Below, piece after piece: positions 1 through 6,642 of a DNA stretch of 10,787 bases. The notes below the pieces were generated by a model. That model was not told the origin of the DNA. It saw only the letters and a list, made by a program, of their open reading frames with translations, and ran no database searches. The first letter of the stretch is position 1. Each line of letters begins with the position of its first letter. Where the stretch lies: assembly GCA_015657535.1 (NCBI GenBank), contig JADHZB010001555.1, positions 1 through 10,787 on the forward strand. The letters are read 5' to 3'. The stretch is from Nephromyces sp. MM_2019 (Eukaryota; Apicomplexa; Aconoidasida; Nephromycida). A program made the translations under genes and the position numbers.

Positions 1-89
<89 letters not shown>
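1..89. repeat. (AC)n microsatellite
   Basis: This is an uninterrupted AC dinucleotide run starting at the window edge, so its true length is unknown. On the minus strand it reads (TG)n. It lies about 120 bases downstream of the predicted donor at 207, so it sits inside an intron of the USO1-like gene. Similar but impure CA/TG tracts fill most introns and spacers of the window. It is not a telomeric repeat of any known type. Confidence 0.97.
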
Positions 90-91
<2 letters not shown>

Positions 92-207
92 ATTTATGGT
101 AAGATTACCACAGCCCGCTTCAAAAGCCTATAAAAAAAAAAACCACACACACTATATCAATCTCTATTCTTCTCAAAATATGTCTTCCACCCCCCCTCCC
201 ACCACAC

Positions 208-1029
208 CTTTCCTAAGGCTCTGCAGATATACCAGGTGATCTTCAAGCTACTCGTCTTGCTGAACATCACGAAAAGCAGACACTGCAGAGGAGAGCACAT
301 ACAGCCCTCAATCTGAAACGTCAGCCTCTTAGCCCACCGATCATTCTCAGAAGACGGAATAAAAAGCATGTGTGTGAGCAAGATGAGCAGATCTTCAGAG
401 ATAAGGTTAGAAGCAGCCATAGAGCTTGAAGATAAGGTTTTCATAACCTCTACAGTTGGCTGATTTTCATTCACACTCGCAGGATTTGCTTGAGAAGGCG
501 CAGGATCAGACACACGAGAGACATTGCGGGAAGCATCTAAAACCCCCAATTTTTCATCTTTTTCCTCTTCTTTTTCATCCATCACACACACACCAGACTT
601 GTTATCATCCAGTTTTTTCGTACTTTCCATTGAATCTACAAGTTCATCTGCATCCTCAACCTTTTTTTCATCAAAACACGTGCTTTTTTGATTATTTTTT
701 AGCGATGTCTCCCTCTTCTTCTTGAAAGTTGAGAAGTTTGCTATAGTTAGAGCCACATTCTCGAGAAAGCCCTCAACAATGAAGATATCCTGGGAGCGTA
801 AGGCATCGCCTGTAGTATAAGGGAAGAAGGAGTTTACCATAGCAGCATCAACGACATTCCCAGAGTTCATTCTCCCTCCTCCTAGTTGAGTGAAGGAGAG
901 GATTGCACTGCGAAGAGCTCGCTGAACTTCGGGGTTTACTTCGTAGCGAATAAACTTCATTAACATCTTCAATAAACGCAGCAAAACCGACTCATCTGCC
1001 TTTAGAAGGTGGGGGTTTTTATCTTCTCT
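208..1029 (-). CDS. USO1: USO1/p115-like tethering factor, exon 4 (head domain, later armadillo repeats)
   Basis: This is an 822-nt exon in phase 0 at both ends, coding for about 274 residues. The 3' splice site follows a strong pyrimidine tract (minus strand CCTCCCTCCTCCAG, exon from 1029). A second in-frame AG would start the exon at 999. The donor is AAG|GTGTGG at 208/207. The first part (LLRLLKMLMKFIRYEV, EVQRALRSAILSF) and last part (ISEDLLILLTHMLF, CLLFVMFSK) are amphipathic helices as expected for armadillo repeats of the p115 head. Between them is an acidic and lysine-rich insert of about 110 residues (EEKDEK, DADELVDSMES) with no counterpart in animal p115. No stop is reached, so the coiled-coil tail must lie beyond base 1. 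The family is inferred mainly from exons 1 and 3; this exon alone would be hard to name. Confidence 0.6.
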
Positions 1030-1170
1030 CTGGAGGAGGGAGGGTCGAGAGCGGTGTGTGGGAGGGGGGTGGAGAGAAGTGCGTAGACGGAGGGTCAAGA
1101 CAAGTGTGTGGGAGAGGCGTGGGTAGAGAGAAGCGTGTGTGGGAGGAGTAGAAAAAAAATTGTGGGGGTA
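1030..1170 (-). repeat. Long C-rich pyrimidine tract before a 3' splice site, with a 50-bp duplication
   Basis: On the plus strand this is G/A-rich sequence (GGAGGG, GGGAGGGGGG, GTGTGTGGGAG). On the sense strand of the USO1-like gene it is therefore a pyrimidine-rich tract of more than 130 nt ending at the acceptor of exon 4. It contains a decayed direct duplication: GGAGGGTCGAGA at 1039-1050 recurs as GGAGGGTCAAGA at 1089-1100, and GTGTGTGGGAG at about 1055 recurs at about 1105. The rest of this 437-nt intron (to 1466) is AT-richer and shows no coding signal. Confidence 0.7.
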
Positions 1171-1466
1171 AAGTGGTCACAAGTTTGTGGACGTGCAGTG
1201 GACACAGGCAGTTGTGTGTGTGCACAGTTAAAGCGGTAAATCTGCGCCGAAAAAACGTGTGTGTGAAGCTAAAGCGACATCTTCACACAAAAAAACTCTG
1301 CTTGTGTGTGTTAACATGAATTAAGCAACACGTTTCGCTCTATTGTTAGATAATCAACGCGTCTCAAAGCAAAAAATAAACAAAAACGAGAATTTACCCC
1401 CAAAAACCCCTCTTTTCATCACAAAACTGTTTATTTACCCTTTAAAACGTCTAAACCTTCACTTAC

Positions 1467-1745
1467 CTCCTCTTCTCCCTGAATGAAGATTACTAGCATT
1501 TGCATCTTCACCTTCAGCACGAATTCAAGAATTCCGAGCATATCCTTCAAATTTCCACTATCTAGCAGATATTTCTTGCAGAAATCCGTAGAAACTAATA
1601 CATGAAGAAGAGCTAGCGTTTCCTTTGCAGTCGAAGATGAAAGGTGAAGAAAATGCATCTTGTTTCGCGAAAAAAGTAGAGAAGGAGTGAAAGTAGAAAC
1701 TCCAATTTCATCACGTATTAGCTGAATTCCAGCCTCTGCACAGCC
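1467..1745 (-). CDS. USO1: USO1/p115-like tethering factor, exon 3 (armadillo repeats)
   Basis: This exon has 279 nt, 93 codons, phase 0 at both ends. The acceptor is TTGCTTCTCAG|GGC at 1745 and the donor is a perfect consensus, GAG|GTAAGT, at 1467/1466. The start (EAGIQLI) resembles the p115 segment in which a FF.E motif is followed by 'xIQR'. It is followed by a helix (KETLALLHVLVSTDF) corresponding to the 'LQLVRVLVSP' helix, and then KKYLLDSGNLKDML, matching 'QKAMFQCGLLQQL'. The order and spacing agree with the remembered family sequence. About 35 residues of the typical preceding repeat (the helix containing 'VVEDCL.LL.NLL') are not visible between this exon and the 30-nt exon 2. Either an exon in 1746-2050 escaped me or that segment is lost or diverged here. 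Confidence 0.68.
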
Positions 1746-2050
1746 CTGAGAAGCAACATAGGCAAAATCTCACACACACACATAGTTAGAGGAAGAAATA
1801 TTGAAAGCAAATGATAAAATATAGCAGGCAGAATATGCGTGTAAAAAAAAGGGGCGTAGGAGTAGGAGTTGCACACAGAAGGAGTCTGACACACACAAGA
1901 TATCTTAGAGAGGAGCCATACACATAAGGAGCCAAACACACAAGAAGTCTCACATAAAAGGATCCTCATACACAAAATTCACACGCGGCGAAAAGCATCA
2001 ACCCAGCTCCCAATAAAGCTTACTCCATATAAAACTGAATTTCATGGTAC

Positions 2051-2080
2051 ATGAAGAAATACTTTCTCAAAAAAAGCATC
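2051..2080 (-). CDS. USO1: USO1/p115-like tethering factor, 30-nt micro-exon 2
   Basis: This is a ten-codon exon (DAFFEKVFLH) between CGAG|GAT at 2080 and CAT|GTACCA at 2051. It continues exon 1 in phase 0 so that the junction reads IASFQ|DAFFEKVF. This matches the p115 armadillo helix written in animals as IVAFENAFERLL. The match across the splice junction is the reason for proposing such a short exon. The acceptor context is weak (GCGAG) and the donor is not consensus after GT, so the 3' end is uncertain; a donor at AAA|GTATTT inside it is possible. The flanking introns would be 139 nt (2081-2219) and 305 nt (1746-2050). Confidence 0.5.
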
Positions 2081-2082
2081 CT

Positions 2083-2219
2083 CGCTCAGAAACGCACACA
2101 CCAATACAAACCAGCAAGCACACACACATCAACAGACACACACAAATACGCACACAGACAAACACAAACCAGCCCAAAAAAAGCCCCACAGACACATTAA
2201 CACGCACAAACACACGCAC
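2083..2219. repeat. CA/TG-rich intron 1 of the USO1-like gene
   Basis: The intron is almost entirely imperfect CA repeat on the plus strand, so the sense strand is GT-rich immediately after the donor (GTGCGTGTG...). No coding signal is visible. Such GU-rich sequence at the start of an intron can mask the exact splice donor, because several GT dinucleotides are available within a few bases. Confidence 0.7.
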
Positions 2220-3434
2220 CTGAAAGGAAGCAATCTTCCTCAGCTCATTATGGGTAGGCGTTAGTGTTAGCAAAAGTCCAAGAGCTTCGTTTCTCAAAAA
2301 TCCCTCTCTGCTGCTCTTAAACGAGTCAATCAGTGTAGAGATAGATTCTGGGTGTTGCAGTAGGTTGCTTGTAAGACTATCTAGAGCACTGCCAAGAGAT
2401 AATGGCGAAGCATTCCCCCCCCCCCCTGTAGATCCTCCCTTTCCGTCTACCCCTCGTTTAACCCGACTTCCACCCACAACACACACATGGTTTTCTTCAA
2501 GTTGGTGTACGTACACGCAGCGAGCTACCAACTCGCGCAGAAGCCTAAACGCATCAGCTCGAAGATGCGTGCCTTCCAGCTGAAACAGCTTAAAGATAAC
2601 ATTCCCATTCTCAGAGAATCTAATGACTGCTTTTATGAAGATGAGCAGAGAATCTGCTGTTTCTTTTGAATCATGTAAAGATGCAGAAGTTGAAGATGTT
2701 TTGTTTGAACAATTTTTCCCAACAGTTTTCCCAAGACCTCCAGCTTCGCTCCTTCCTGAAGACATCAAAATCCTCTCGTTGCCACCGCTCATCTCATCAC
2801 CTTCAGCATGACATGAGCCTTCATCATCACCTCCCTCCCTCTTACCGTTTTCATCAGATTCACTCAAAAAATCGCTGCTTTTCTTTGTGTTTCCTCCCTC
2901 TTCTTCAATCTCGAGAAAACCGTATGCTGCACTACCATATTCCAAGGGAATCAGGTTATTCATCAAGATGCAGAGGATATCAATAGCTAATTGTATTCTG
3001 CATTCACTAGCTGCTCGAGAAAACGCAGCTCCATCACCCTTCTCTGTGCCTGGTTCTGCTGCTTGATCTAAAGAGAAAACACACACACACTCTGTGTGCA
3101 GAACGTGGCATAGCCTTTCTACAGCGTATTCTCCAGCAAGAACAAGCGTGTGTGGAAGTGAGTTCAGCCTGGCAGACTCCTTCAAACGACGGAGTATGTG
3201 TGTGTAGTCTCTTTGCTGCAGCTTTGCTGTAGTAGAACCTGAACTGGTAGGGAGAAGACGAAGTACGCTCTCTACCTCCTGCAATGAAGGGGGAGGGGTG
3301 GAGGAAGCAGGCGATTCGGCTTCCACCAGCTCGGCAGCACTGCTGCCATGCTCATATGAAGATAAGGAATCCTCTGCATCTTCTTCAGATCGAAGAAAAC
3401 GAGATTGAACGTGCTTGAAAAGAGTGAGAGCCAT
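2220..3434 (-). CDS. USO1: USO1/p115-like vesicle tethering factor, exon 1 (N-terminal armadillo head)
   Basis: This exon codes for 405 residues from ATG at 3434 to the donor CAG|GTGCGT at 2220/2219. Proteins of this family tether COPI/COPII vesicles at the ER-Golgi boundary through an N-terminal armadillo head and a C-terminal coiled coil. Seen here: LQEVESVLRLL (51-61), HILRRLKESARL (79-90), VERLCHVLHTE (105-115), IQLAIDILCILMN (147-159), and LRNEALGLLLTLTPTHNEL (380-398) followed by RKIASFQ. In order and spacing these match the animal p115 helices KLCDRV, VRALKSLSKKYR, MEHLIHVLQTD, ALDTLYNIISN, and IRNDGVLLLQALTRSNGAIQKIVAFE. An acidic Gly/Ser-rich insert occupies roughly residues 167-285 and a Gly run follows later. 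The frame is open upstream of 3434, but that part is His/Thr-rich translation of CA repeats, so I start at MALTLF. The frame closes with intron-like sequence after 2220. Confidence 0.75.
2415..2426. repeat. Homopolymer C12 inside the USO1-like exon 1
   Basis: Twelve consecutive C on the plus strand encode four glycines on the minus strand (context STGGGGNAS). The run has the right length to keep the frame. Homopolymers of this kind are prone to slippage and sequencing error, so it is a weak point of the exon model, although homology continues in frame on both sides. Confidence 0.9.
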
Positions 3435-3740
3435 ATTCCGTGTTGTGTGTGTGGCTGATTTTGAGTACAAAAGTGCGTGTGTGTGTAGAGGGGTATTTTG
3501 AATAGTATGACTTTTGTTATGTTTGGAAAGAAAAGCTTGTGTGTGGACCGGCGTTCTCAAGCGTGTCCGTGTTTGCTAGTTTCGAATGTGTGTAAAGGAT
3601 TTCCTTCAAGAGTGTGCGATTTTTGCGACGCTCAACGTCTCTGGAAGATGGAGAAAAGTGAAAAATCCTGGAGAACAGACTGGAGAGGGCTGTTACATAG
3701 GGATAATAATTGAAAGCCGGTGAGTGCGTAGGATTTCATT
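3435..3740. other. Spacer between the GCP-like gene and the USO1-like gene
   Basis: This is about 300 bases between two minus-strand genes. It should hold the 3' UTR of the upstream gene and the promoter/5' UTR of the USO1-like gene. Open frames exist on both strands, but their translations lack protein-like composition. The segment next to the ATG is TG-rich on the plus strand. I see no TATA box or other recognisable promoter element. Confidence 0.4.
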
Positions 3741-3830
3741 TCATAAGTATTTCAGCAGTAGCTCCGTTTCAGTGTGTGCGTAGGATTTCGTAGTTCTTTC
3801 AAGAGAAGCTCCTGTTTCAAGCGGGTTTTG
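3724..3830. repeat. Decayed 52-bp direct duplication
   Basis: GTGCGTAGGATTTC at 3724-3737 recurs exactly at 3776-3789. Each copy is followed at the same distance by related sequence (AGCTCCGTTTCA versus AGCTCCTGTTTCA). The duplication covers the predicted last exon and stop codon of the GCP-like gene and is a candidate cause of its early end. Confidence 0.7.
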
Positions 3831-3833
3831 GGA
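3741..3833 (-). CDS. GCP4-like gamma-tubulin complex component, last visible exon
   Basis: This exon has 31 codons including a TGA stop at 3743-3741. It is joined in phase 0 to the exon at 3891-4069 by a 57-nt intron (AGT|GTAAAG ... CTATAG|TCC). Without splicing, the frame runs into TAG at 3836, and the same frame continues open past it, which is why I infer the intron. The peptide is charged (SLERTTKSYAHTETELLLKY). In GCP4 proteins the equivalent point is a variable linker, followed by several hundred more residues including the C-terminal gamma-tubulin-binding domain. Those are absent here and no donor GT precedes the stop, so the product would be truncated. Confidence 0.35.
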   Translation of the reverse strand, partial: SQNPLETGASLERTTKSYAHTETELLLKYL

Positions 3834-3890
3834 CTATAGTGGGGTAAAAATCACTTTAAATGAGGGAGAGGAGTGATCTGAGAGCTTTAC

Positions 3891-4069
3891 ACTGGAATTC
3901 TTCAGGAAATTGTCCAAGCCTGATGATTCGCAGCAAAATCCTACGAAATAGGCTCTCTGCTTGATCTCAAGAGGTGGAATGGATTCCTCAGTTTTAGTAT
4001 ACAAAATCTCCACTTTCCGAGCAACTTTTGTGGAGAAACGTAGGAATTCCTTGAAATCAAAGAGAAAAA
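3891..4069 (-). CDS. GCP4-like gamma-tubulin complex component, exon with EFF-like and IP...FVG motifs
   Basis: The exon runs from an AG at 4071-4070 (AATTAG|TT) to the donor AGT|GTAAAG at 3891/3890. FLFDFKEFLRF is reminiscent of the conserved GCP segment 'G-L-L-D-x-x-x-EFFI'. After it come VEILYTKTEESIPPLEI and KQRAYFVGF, resembling the family's 'LP-x-x-IP...A-x-x-ILFVG' signature, which precedes a variable linker. The motif order is that of the GRIP1 region of gamma-tubulin complex proteins, which nucleate microtubules in the gamma-tubulin ring complex. The similarity is judged from memory and is moderate. The same frame is closed upstream by TAA at about 4076-4074, so an acceptor must fall where proposed or the gene is frameshifted here. 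Confidence 0.42.
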
Positions 4070-4131
4070 CTAATTAGCTGATGAGTCTGTGCTCTGCAGA
4101 AGAGCTCGAGCGACAAGGATAAAGGGAGGAC

Positions 4132-4307
4132 CTGTGGAGCTTTCCCTAGCAAGAGTTTGAGCTAGAACCACGCAGCAGGAGTCTTCAAAGATTTCCAGAG
4201 TAAGATCTACGAAAGAAATTGACTCTCTAGAGCCTTCCCTAACAAGAAATCTACTAGCAAAACCGGTGAAATCTCTATAGATGCTCCTATTTAGCGTTGA
4301 ATAAAGT
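4132..4307 (-). CDS. GCP4-like gamma-tubulin complex component, GRIP1 exon
   Basis: The exon starts after ACTTTGAAG at 4307 (a CTAAC branch-point-like element lies 13-17 nt upstream) and ends at CACAG|GTCCTC at 4132. It has 176 nt and codes for 58 whole codons. LYSTLNRSIYRDFTGF, then SISFVDLTLEIFED and CCVVLAQTL, resemble the GCP4 stretch 'IYLRAFCTGLDSVLQPY ... LSISHVNYFLDQF ... VMVVVEQI' in order and spacing. The open frame continues past the proposed donor for 20 codons (TGPPFILVARALLQST) to TAG. That extension itself looks like the next GCP segment ('G-L-P-P-V-R-S-A-L-E-K-IL'). So either a 62-nt intron (4070-4131) removes it, or a frameshift has broken the gene between about 4070 and 4080. 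Confidence 0.45.
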
Positions 4308-4388
4308 CTTCAAAGTAGAAGTTAGAAGAAGCAACCCTTCTAGGCAGCACCATCAACCAAACTTCTCAGCAAGCCCAAATTTACACAC

Positions 4389-4445
4389 AGGAAAGAGGGA
4401 ACCCTCTTCAAGCTAAGTTTGTTTGTGGGCAAAATGTGGTTCCTC
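4389..4445 (-). CDS. GCP4-like gene, possible 57-nt exon
   Basis: This is an open segment between a good acceptor (CTCCCTCCTCTTCAG, exon from 4445) and GT dinucleotides near 4388 (CCT|GTGTGT; the better-looking GTAAAT four bases on breaks the phase). It carries 19 codons (NHILPTNKLSLKRV), enters and leaves in phase 2, and would fit between the exons at 5445-5524 and 4132-4307 without changing the frame. With it, the distance between the two flanking GCP-like motifs equals the distance I recall for human GCP4. Without it the two exons also join in frame, so it may be optional or not an exon. Confidence 0.3.
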
Positions 4446-4734
4446 CTGAAGAGGAGGGAGCCTAGTATACTTCATATCCTGCTTATCTCTACAAAAAACT
4501 CCTAGGTTTCTCCATTTTATTCAATAAAGGAGATTTAGCTGAAGAGCAAGTAGAAGCAGAGGGTTTACCTAATGTGTGTTTCTGTGTATGTGTCTGTGCG
4601 TGCATGTGTGTCTGTGCGTTTTCCTCGCTAATCGGAAATTTGTGGCTTCTTGTGTTAGAAATTGGATGCTTTGATGATGCAGAAACCATGAAGAAGAGAA
4701 AAAACTGGCTTCTTGAAGAGGTTGAAGATGAAGG

Positions 4735-4869
4735 TTATTGAGTGGAAATTTTGATGATTTTACAGGCTTTATAAGCTGCATTTTTGACTGCTTCTTCTCT
4801 ATCACTTTCTCTTGGAATACCAGCTTTTTCATCCTTTTTCTCTCGATTTCTGTGGGTGAAGATCTTCAT
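4735..4869 (-). CDS. Possible small ORF of 44 codons, unassigned
   Basis: ATG at 4869 opens a charged 44-residue frame (NREKKDEKAG, DREEAVKNAAYKACK) ending at TAA, 4735. The composition is protein-like and unlike the His/Thr-rich frames of the CA tracts around it. It lies in what I model as an intron of the GCP-like gene. It could be a missed exon (a GTAAAA donor is present inside it) or chance. I recognise no family. A second open stretch on the same strand at about 5080-5190 (RRKDKSLFPAAGKHRFLL) is similarly ambiguous. Confidence 0.15.
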   Translation of the reverse strand: MKIFTHRNREKKDEKAGIPRESDREEAVKNAAYKACKIIKISTQ

Positions 4870-5206
4870 TAGGGAGAGGTTTACTTAGGAGGATGTCTTA
4901 GAGGGGTGGGTATACATACACACACACAGAGCGGGAAAATCAAGGGGGTTGGGGGTGCGCGTACACACGCAAAACGGCAAAAGTTTTGGGTGCACATATC
5001 AATAATGATGCCACGCATATAGCACCAGCACTTGCATATAGAAACACACATAGTCCTACGCATAGGACCTAAAGCAGCGCCGAACACACGTGATGCGATC
5101 CGCACACACAGCACTTTTGATAGGAGGAACCTATGCTTCCCAGCAGCAGGGAATAAGCTCTTATCTTTTCTCCGTATAAAGTCATCCCACACACACACAC
5201 CAAGGA

Positions 5207-5342
5207 GTTAACCGAGAACACTCACACACATATCAAAAAGTTAACCGGACACACAAACAGAGACACTTATCTAGGTGGTATCCCAAACACGCAGACACAA
5301 ATCTAGGAGGTAACCGAAAACATACACATCTACTAGTTAACC
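5207..5342. repeat. Five-copy decayed tandem repeat around GTTAACC
   Basis: The core GTTAACC or a variant (GGTATCC, GGTAACC) occurs at about 5207, 5240, 5276, 5309 and 5336, with CA-rich sequence between cores. Spacing is 33, 36, 33 and 27 bases. It lies within the predicted 1-kb intron of the minus-strand GCP-like gene. The array appears as an ancient minisatellite rather than a CRISPR: the spacers are low-complexity CA and the repeats are poorly conserved. Confidence 0.65.
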
Positions 5343-5444
5343 TAAACCCACACACACAGCGCCAACCCACGCAATTATCAAAGAATCACCGCAAAAACAA
5401 GACATGCACACGCACTCCCGGGACATGCTCCCCGCCACACATAC

Positions 5445-5524
5445 AAGCCCCTAGCCCATGAGCTGATTTCAGCGCATGCAGGCCCGATACTGCAGCATCT
5501 TCTCAAACCCTCAACCTCGTCGAC
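5445..5524 (-). CDS. GCP4-like gamma-tubulin complex component, early GRIP1 exon
   Basis: This 80-nt exon sits between a strong acceptor (CTATTTTCTTCAG|GTC at 5524) and a consensus-like donor (CTT|GTATGT at 5445/5444). Only one of the three frames is open. It encodes VDEVEGLRRCCSIG followed by PACAEISSWARG, comparable to the GCP4 helix pair 'SVLNRLCRLG-TDYIRFTEFIEQ'. It starts in phase 0 and ends in phase 2, which fits both the 57-nt candidate exon and the exon from 4307. On the other side its phase fits the candidate first exon at 6586-6642. The sequence around it is CA-rich and non-coding. Confidence 0.42.
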
Positions 5525-5548
5525 CTGAAGAAAATAGACTCAGCATAT

Positions 5549-5780
5549 ATGCACTGCCTAATTAAGCACACACAACACACACGCAAAACTCACACAACAC
5601 ACACACAAACAGAGACACACACACCCACCAACACACACACGAACCAACACACGCCCACCAACACACACAATACGCCCACACACGCACCCAACACAGCCGC
5701 ACCCGCGCACACCCACCAACACGCAGCACGCACCCGGGCGCACACACATACACACCAACACACGCACACATAAGATGAAA
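5549..5780. repeat. CA-rich low-complexity tract
   Basis: Impure CA repeat with embedded CACCAA and CGCACAC units is open in several frames on both strands. Those frames translate to Thr/His or Cys/Val-rich nonsense and are not genes. The tract ends immediately before the plus-strand exon at 5782. It forms part of the predicted intron 5525-6585 of the minus-strand GCP-like gene. Confidence 0.85.
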
Positions 5781-5781
5781 A

Positions 5782-6081
5782 ATGCAGCTTTCCAAGCAAA
5801 TTACCTCAGAAACCCACTTAAATCTCAACTTCTATAGTTTTTTAGCTACTTTTAGAAAAAGTGATGATCTTTTCCCCAGCAACGAAGAAGAGAACATCAA
5901 GAGATCTACAATGAAATCCGCTGTTTCTAGTGAAGACACACATCCTGGCGATTGGGAGAAGATCAACGAGTTTGATCACAAAATGACTAGCGATCTAATT
6001 GAAGCTTCAGCTAGAGAGTATGGAATTTGCCAAAAGAGGGAAGGAATTTTTGATGATTCTCTTACTACTTACATCCGCGAG
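5782..6081 (+). CDS. Unidentified charged protein, exon 1 (or nested small gene)
   Basis: This plus-strand frame opens with ATG at 5782. It has clear protein-like composition from about 5880 (EEENIKRSTMKSAVSSED, GDWEKINEFDHKMTSDLIEA, SAREYGICQKREGIFDDSL). It can leave at GAG|GTAGGA (6081/6082) in phase 0 and join the coiled-coil exon at 6907 after CGCAG, also in phase 0. Otherwise it reads through a Gly-rich tail to TAG at 6106-6108. Two good acceptors (CTACTTTTAG at about 5850 and TTTTCCCCAG at about 5880) mean the true exon may begin there, with the first exon elsewhere. I recognise no domain. The segment lies inside the predicted minus-strand intron of the GCP-like gene. Confidence 0.4.
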
Positions 6082-6241
6082 GTAGGAGGAAGAGGAGGGG
6101 GATTTTAGGAGGAAAACAGTTTGATTCCTGGAATCTATGCGACTAGCGATTTCTATGGTGTGCGAATTTGCAGGAATCATTTATGGCGTGGGGTGTTGTT
6201 ATGTGTGTCATCACCGGGAGGTTATTGGTGTGTGAGTGTGT

Positions 6242-6440
6242 GTTAGCACTGGTAGAAATGTGTGCGTGCTTGTACGTTTGTGTTTGTGTGCGTTAGCACT
6301 TGCGGGAGCATGTGTGTGCGCGTGCACAATCTTGTGTCTGCGTGTTTTTATTTGTGTACCTGTTTGCATCTCCGCGCATGAGCGTGTCAGTACTTGCGGG
6401 AATGCGTGTGTGAGTCAGCACTCACAGGAGTGTCTGTGTG
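6242..6440. repeat. TG-rich tract with four decayed GTTAGCACT units
   Basis: GTTAGCACTGG (6242), GTTAGCACTTGCGGGAG (6292), GTCAGTACTTGCGGGAA (6386) and GTCAGCACTCACAGGAG (6414) are related units, each followed by TG repeat. This is an old minisatellite in the sequence after the plus-strand donor at 6082. No coding signal is seen from 6110 to 6540. Confidence 0.6.
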
Positions 6441-6585
6441 TGCGAACCTGCCCAAGCAAGAAGAGTGCGTGTTAGCCAGCCCTAATGCCAATCTTCTTGT
6501 TTGCATAGTCTTTTGCTTCTATAGTATACATTAATCTCCACGTGTGCCAACGTTGGCTTCTGCCTTTTTTGTATGTGTTGCTCAC

Positions 6586-6642
6586 TTCTTCAGCAGAAAC
6601 TTCACCTTCACTCCACGAGTACGGCAGTTTTGTAGATTCCAT
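6586..6642 (-). CDS. Possible first exon of the GCP4-like gene (minus strand)
   Basis: ATG at 6642 (context GAAGATGG) opens a 19-codon frame (MESTKLPYSWSEGEVSAEE) ending at the good donor GAA|GTGAGC (6586/6585) in phase 0. The next GCP-like exon (5524) begins in phase 0, and the joined residues read SAEE|VDEVEGL, similar in position to the acidic 'PSE' that precedes the first GCP4 helix. An alternative frame on the same strand (ATG at 6862, stop at 6608) is 84 codons long with a hydrophobic stretch and may be real instead. On the plus strand this region is modelled as an intron. Strand and boundaries are therefore uncertain. Confidence 0.25.

Noticed and set aside
1..89. Telomere
   Set aside because: Pure AC dinucleotide is not a telomeric repeat and the same type of sequence occurs throughout the interior of the window.
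2365..2986. Plus-strand open frames opposite USO1-like exon 1
   Set aside because: They are antisense shadows of a strong minus-strand coding exon with family similarity; their translations lack conserved features.
3435..3560. Upstream ATG extending the USO1-like protein by 42 residues
   Set aside because: The added residues come from CA-rich sequence (His/Thr-rich) and have no family counterpart; the ATG at 3434 gives a normal N-terminus.
3834..4075. In-frame TAG codons within otherwise coding-like sequence (3836-3834, about 4072) as a sign of UAG recoding
   Set aside because: Both TAGs coincide with the AG of plausible 3' splice sites, and reading through the second gives no protein-like continuation in that frame. 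The coiled-coil gene and the aminotransferase use TAA and TGA as stops, so no recoding is needed.
5207..5342. CRISPR-like array
   Set aside because: Cores are only about 7 bases, poorly conserved, unevenly spaced, with CA-rich non-unique spacers, in an evidently eukaryotic intron.
5549..5828. Overlapping open frames on both strands in the CA tract
   Set aside because: Translations are simple His/Thr or Cys/Val repeats produced by dinucleotide sequence without stops.
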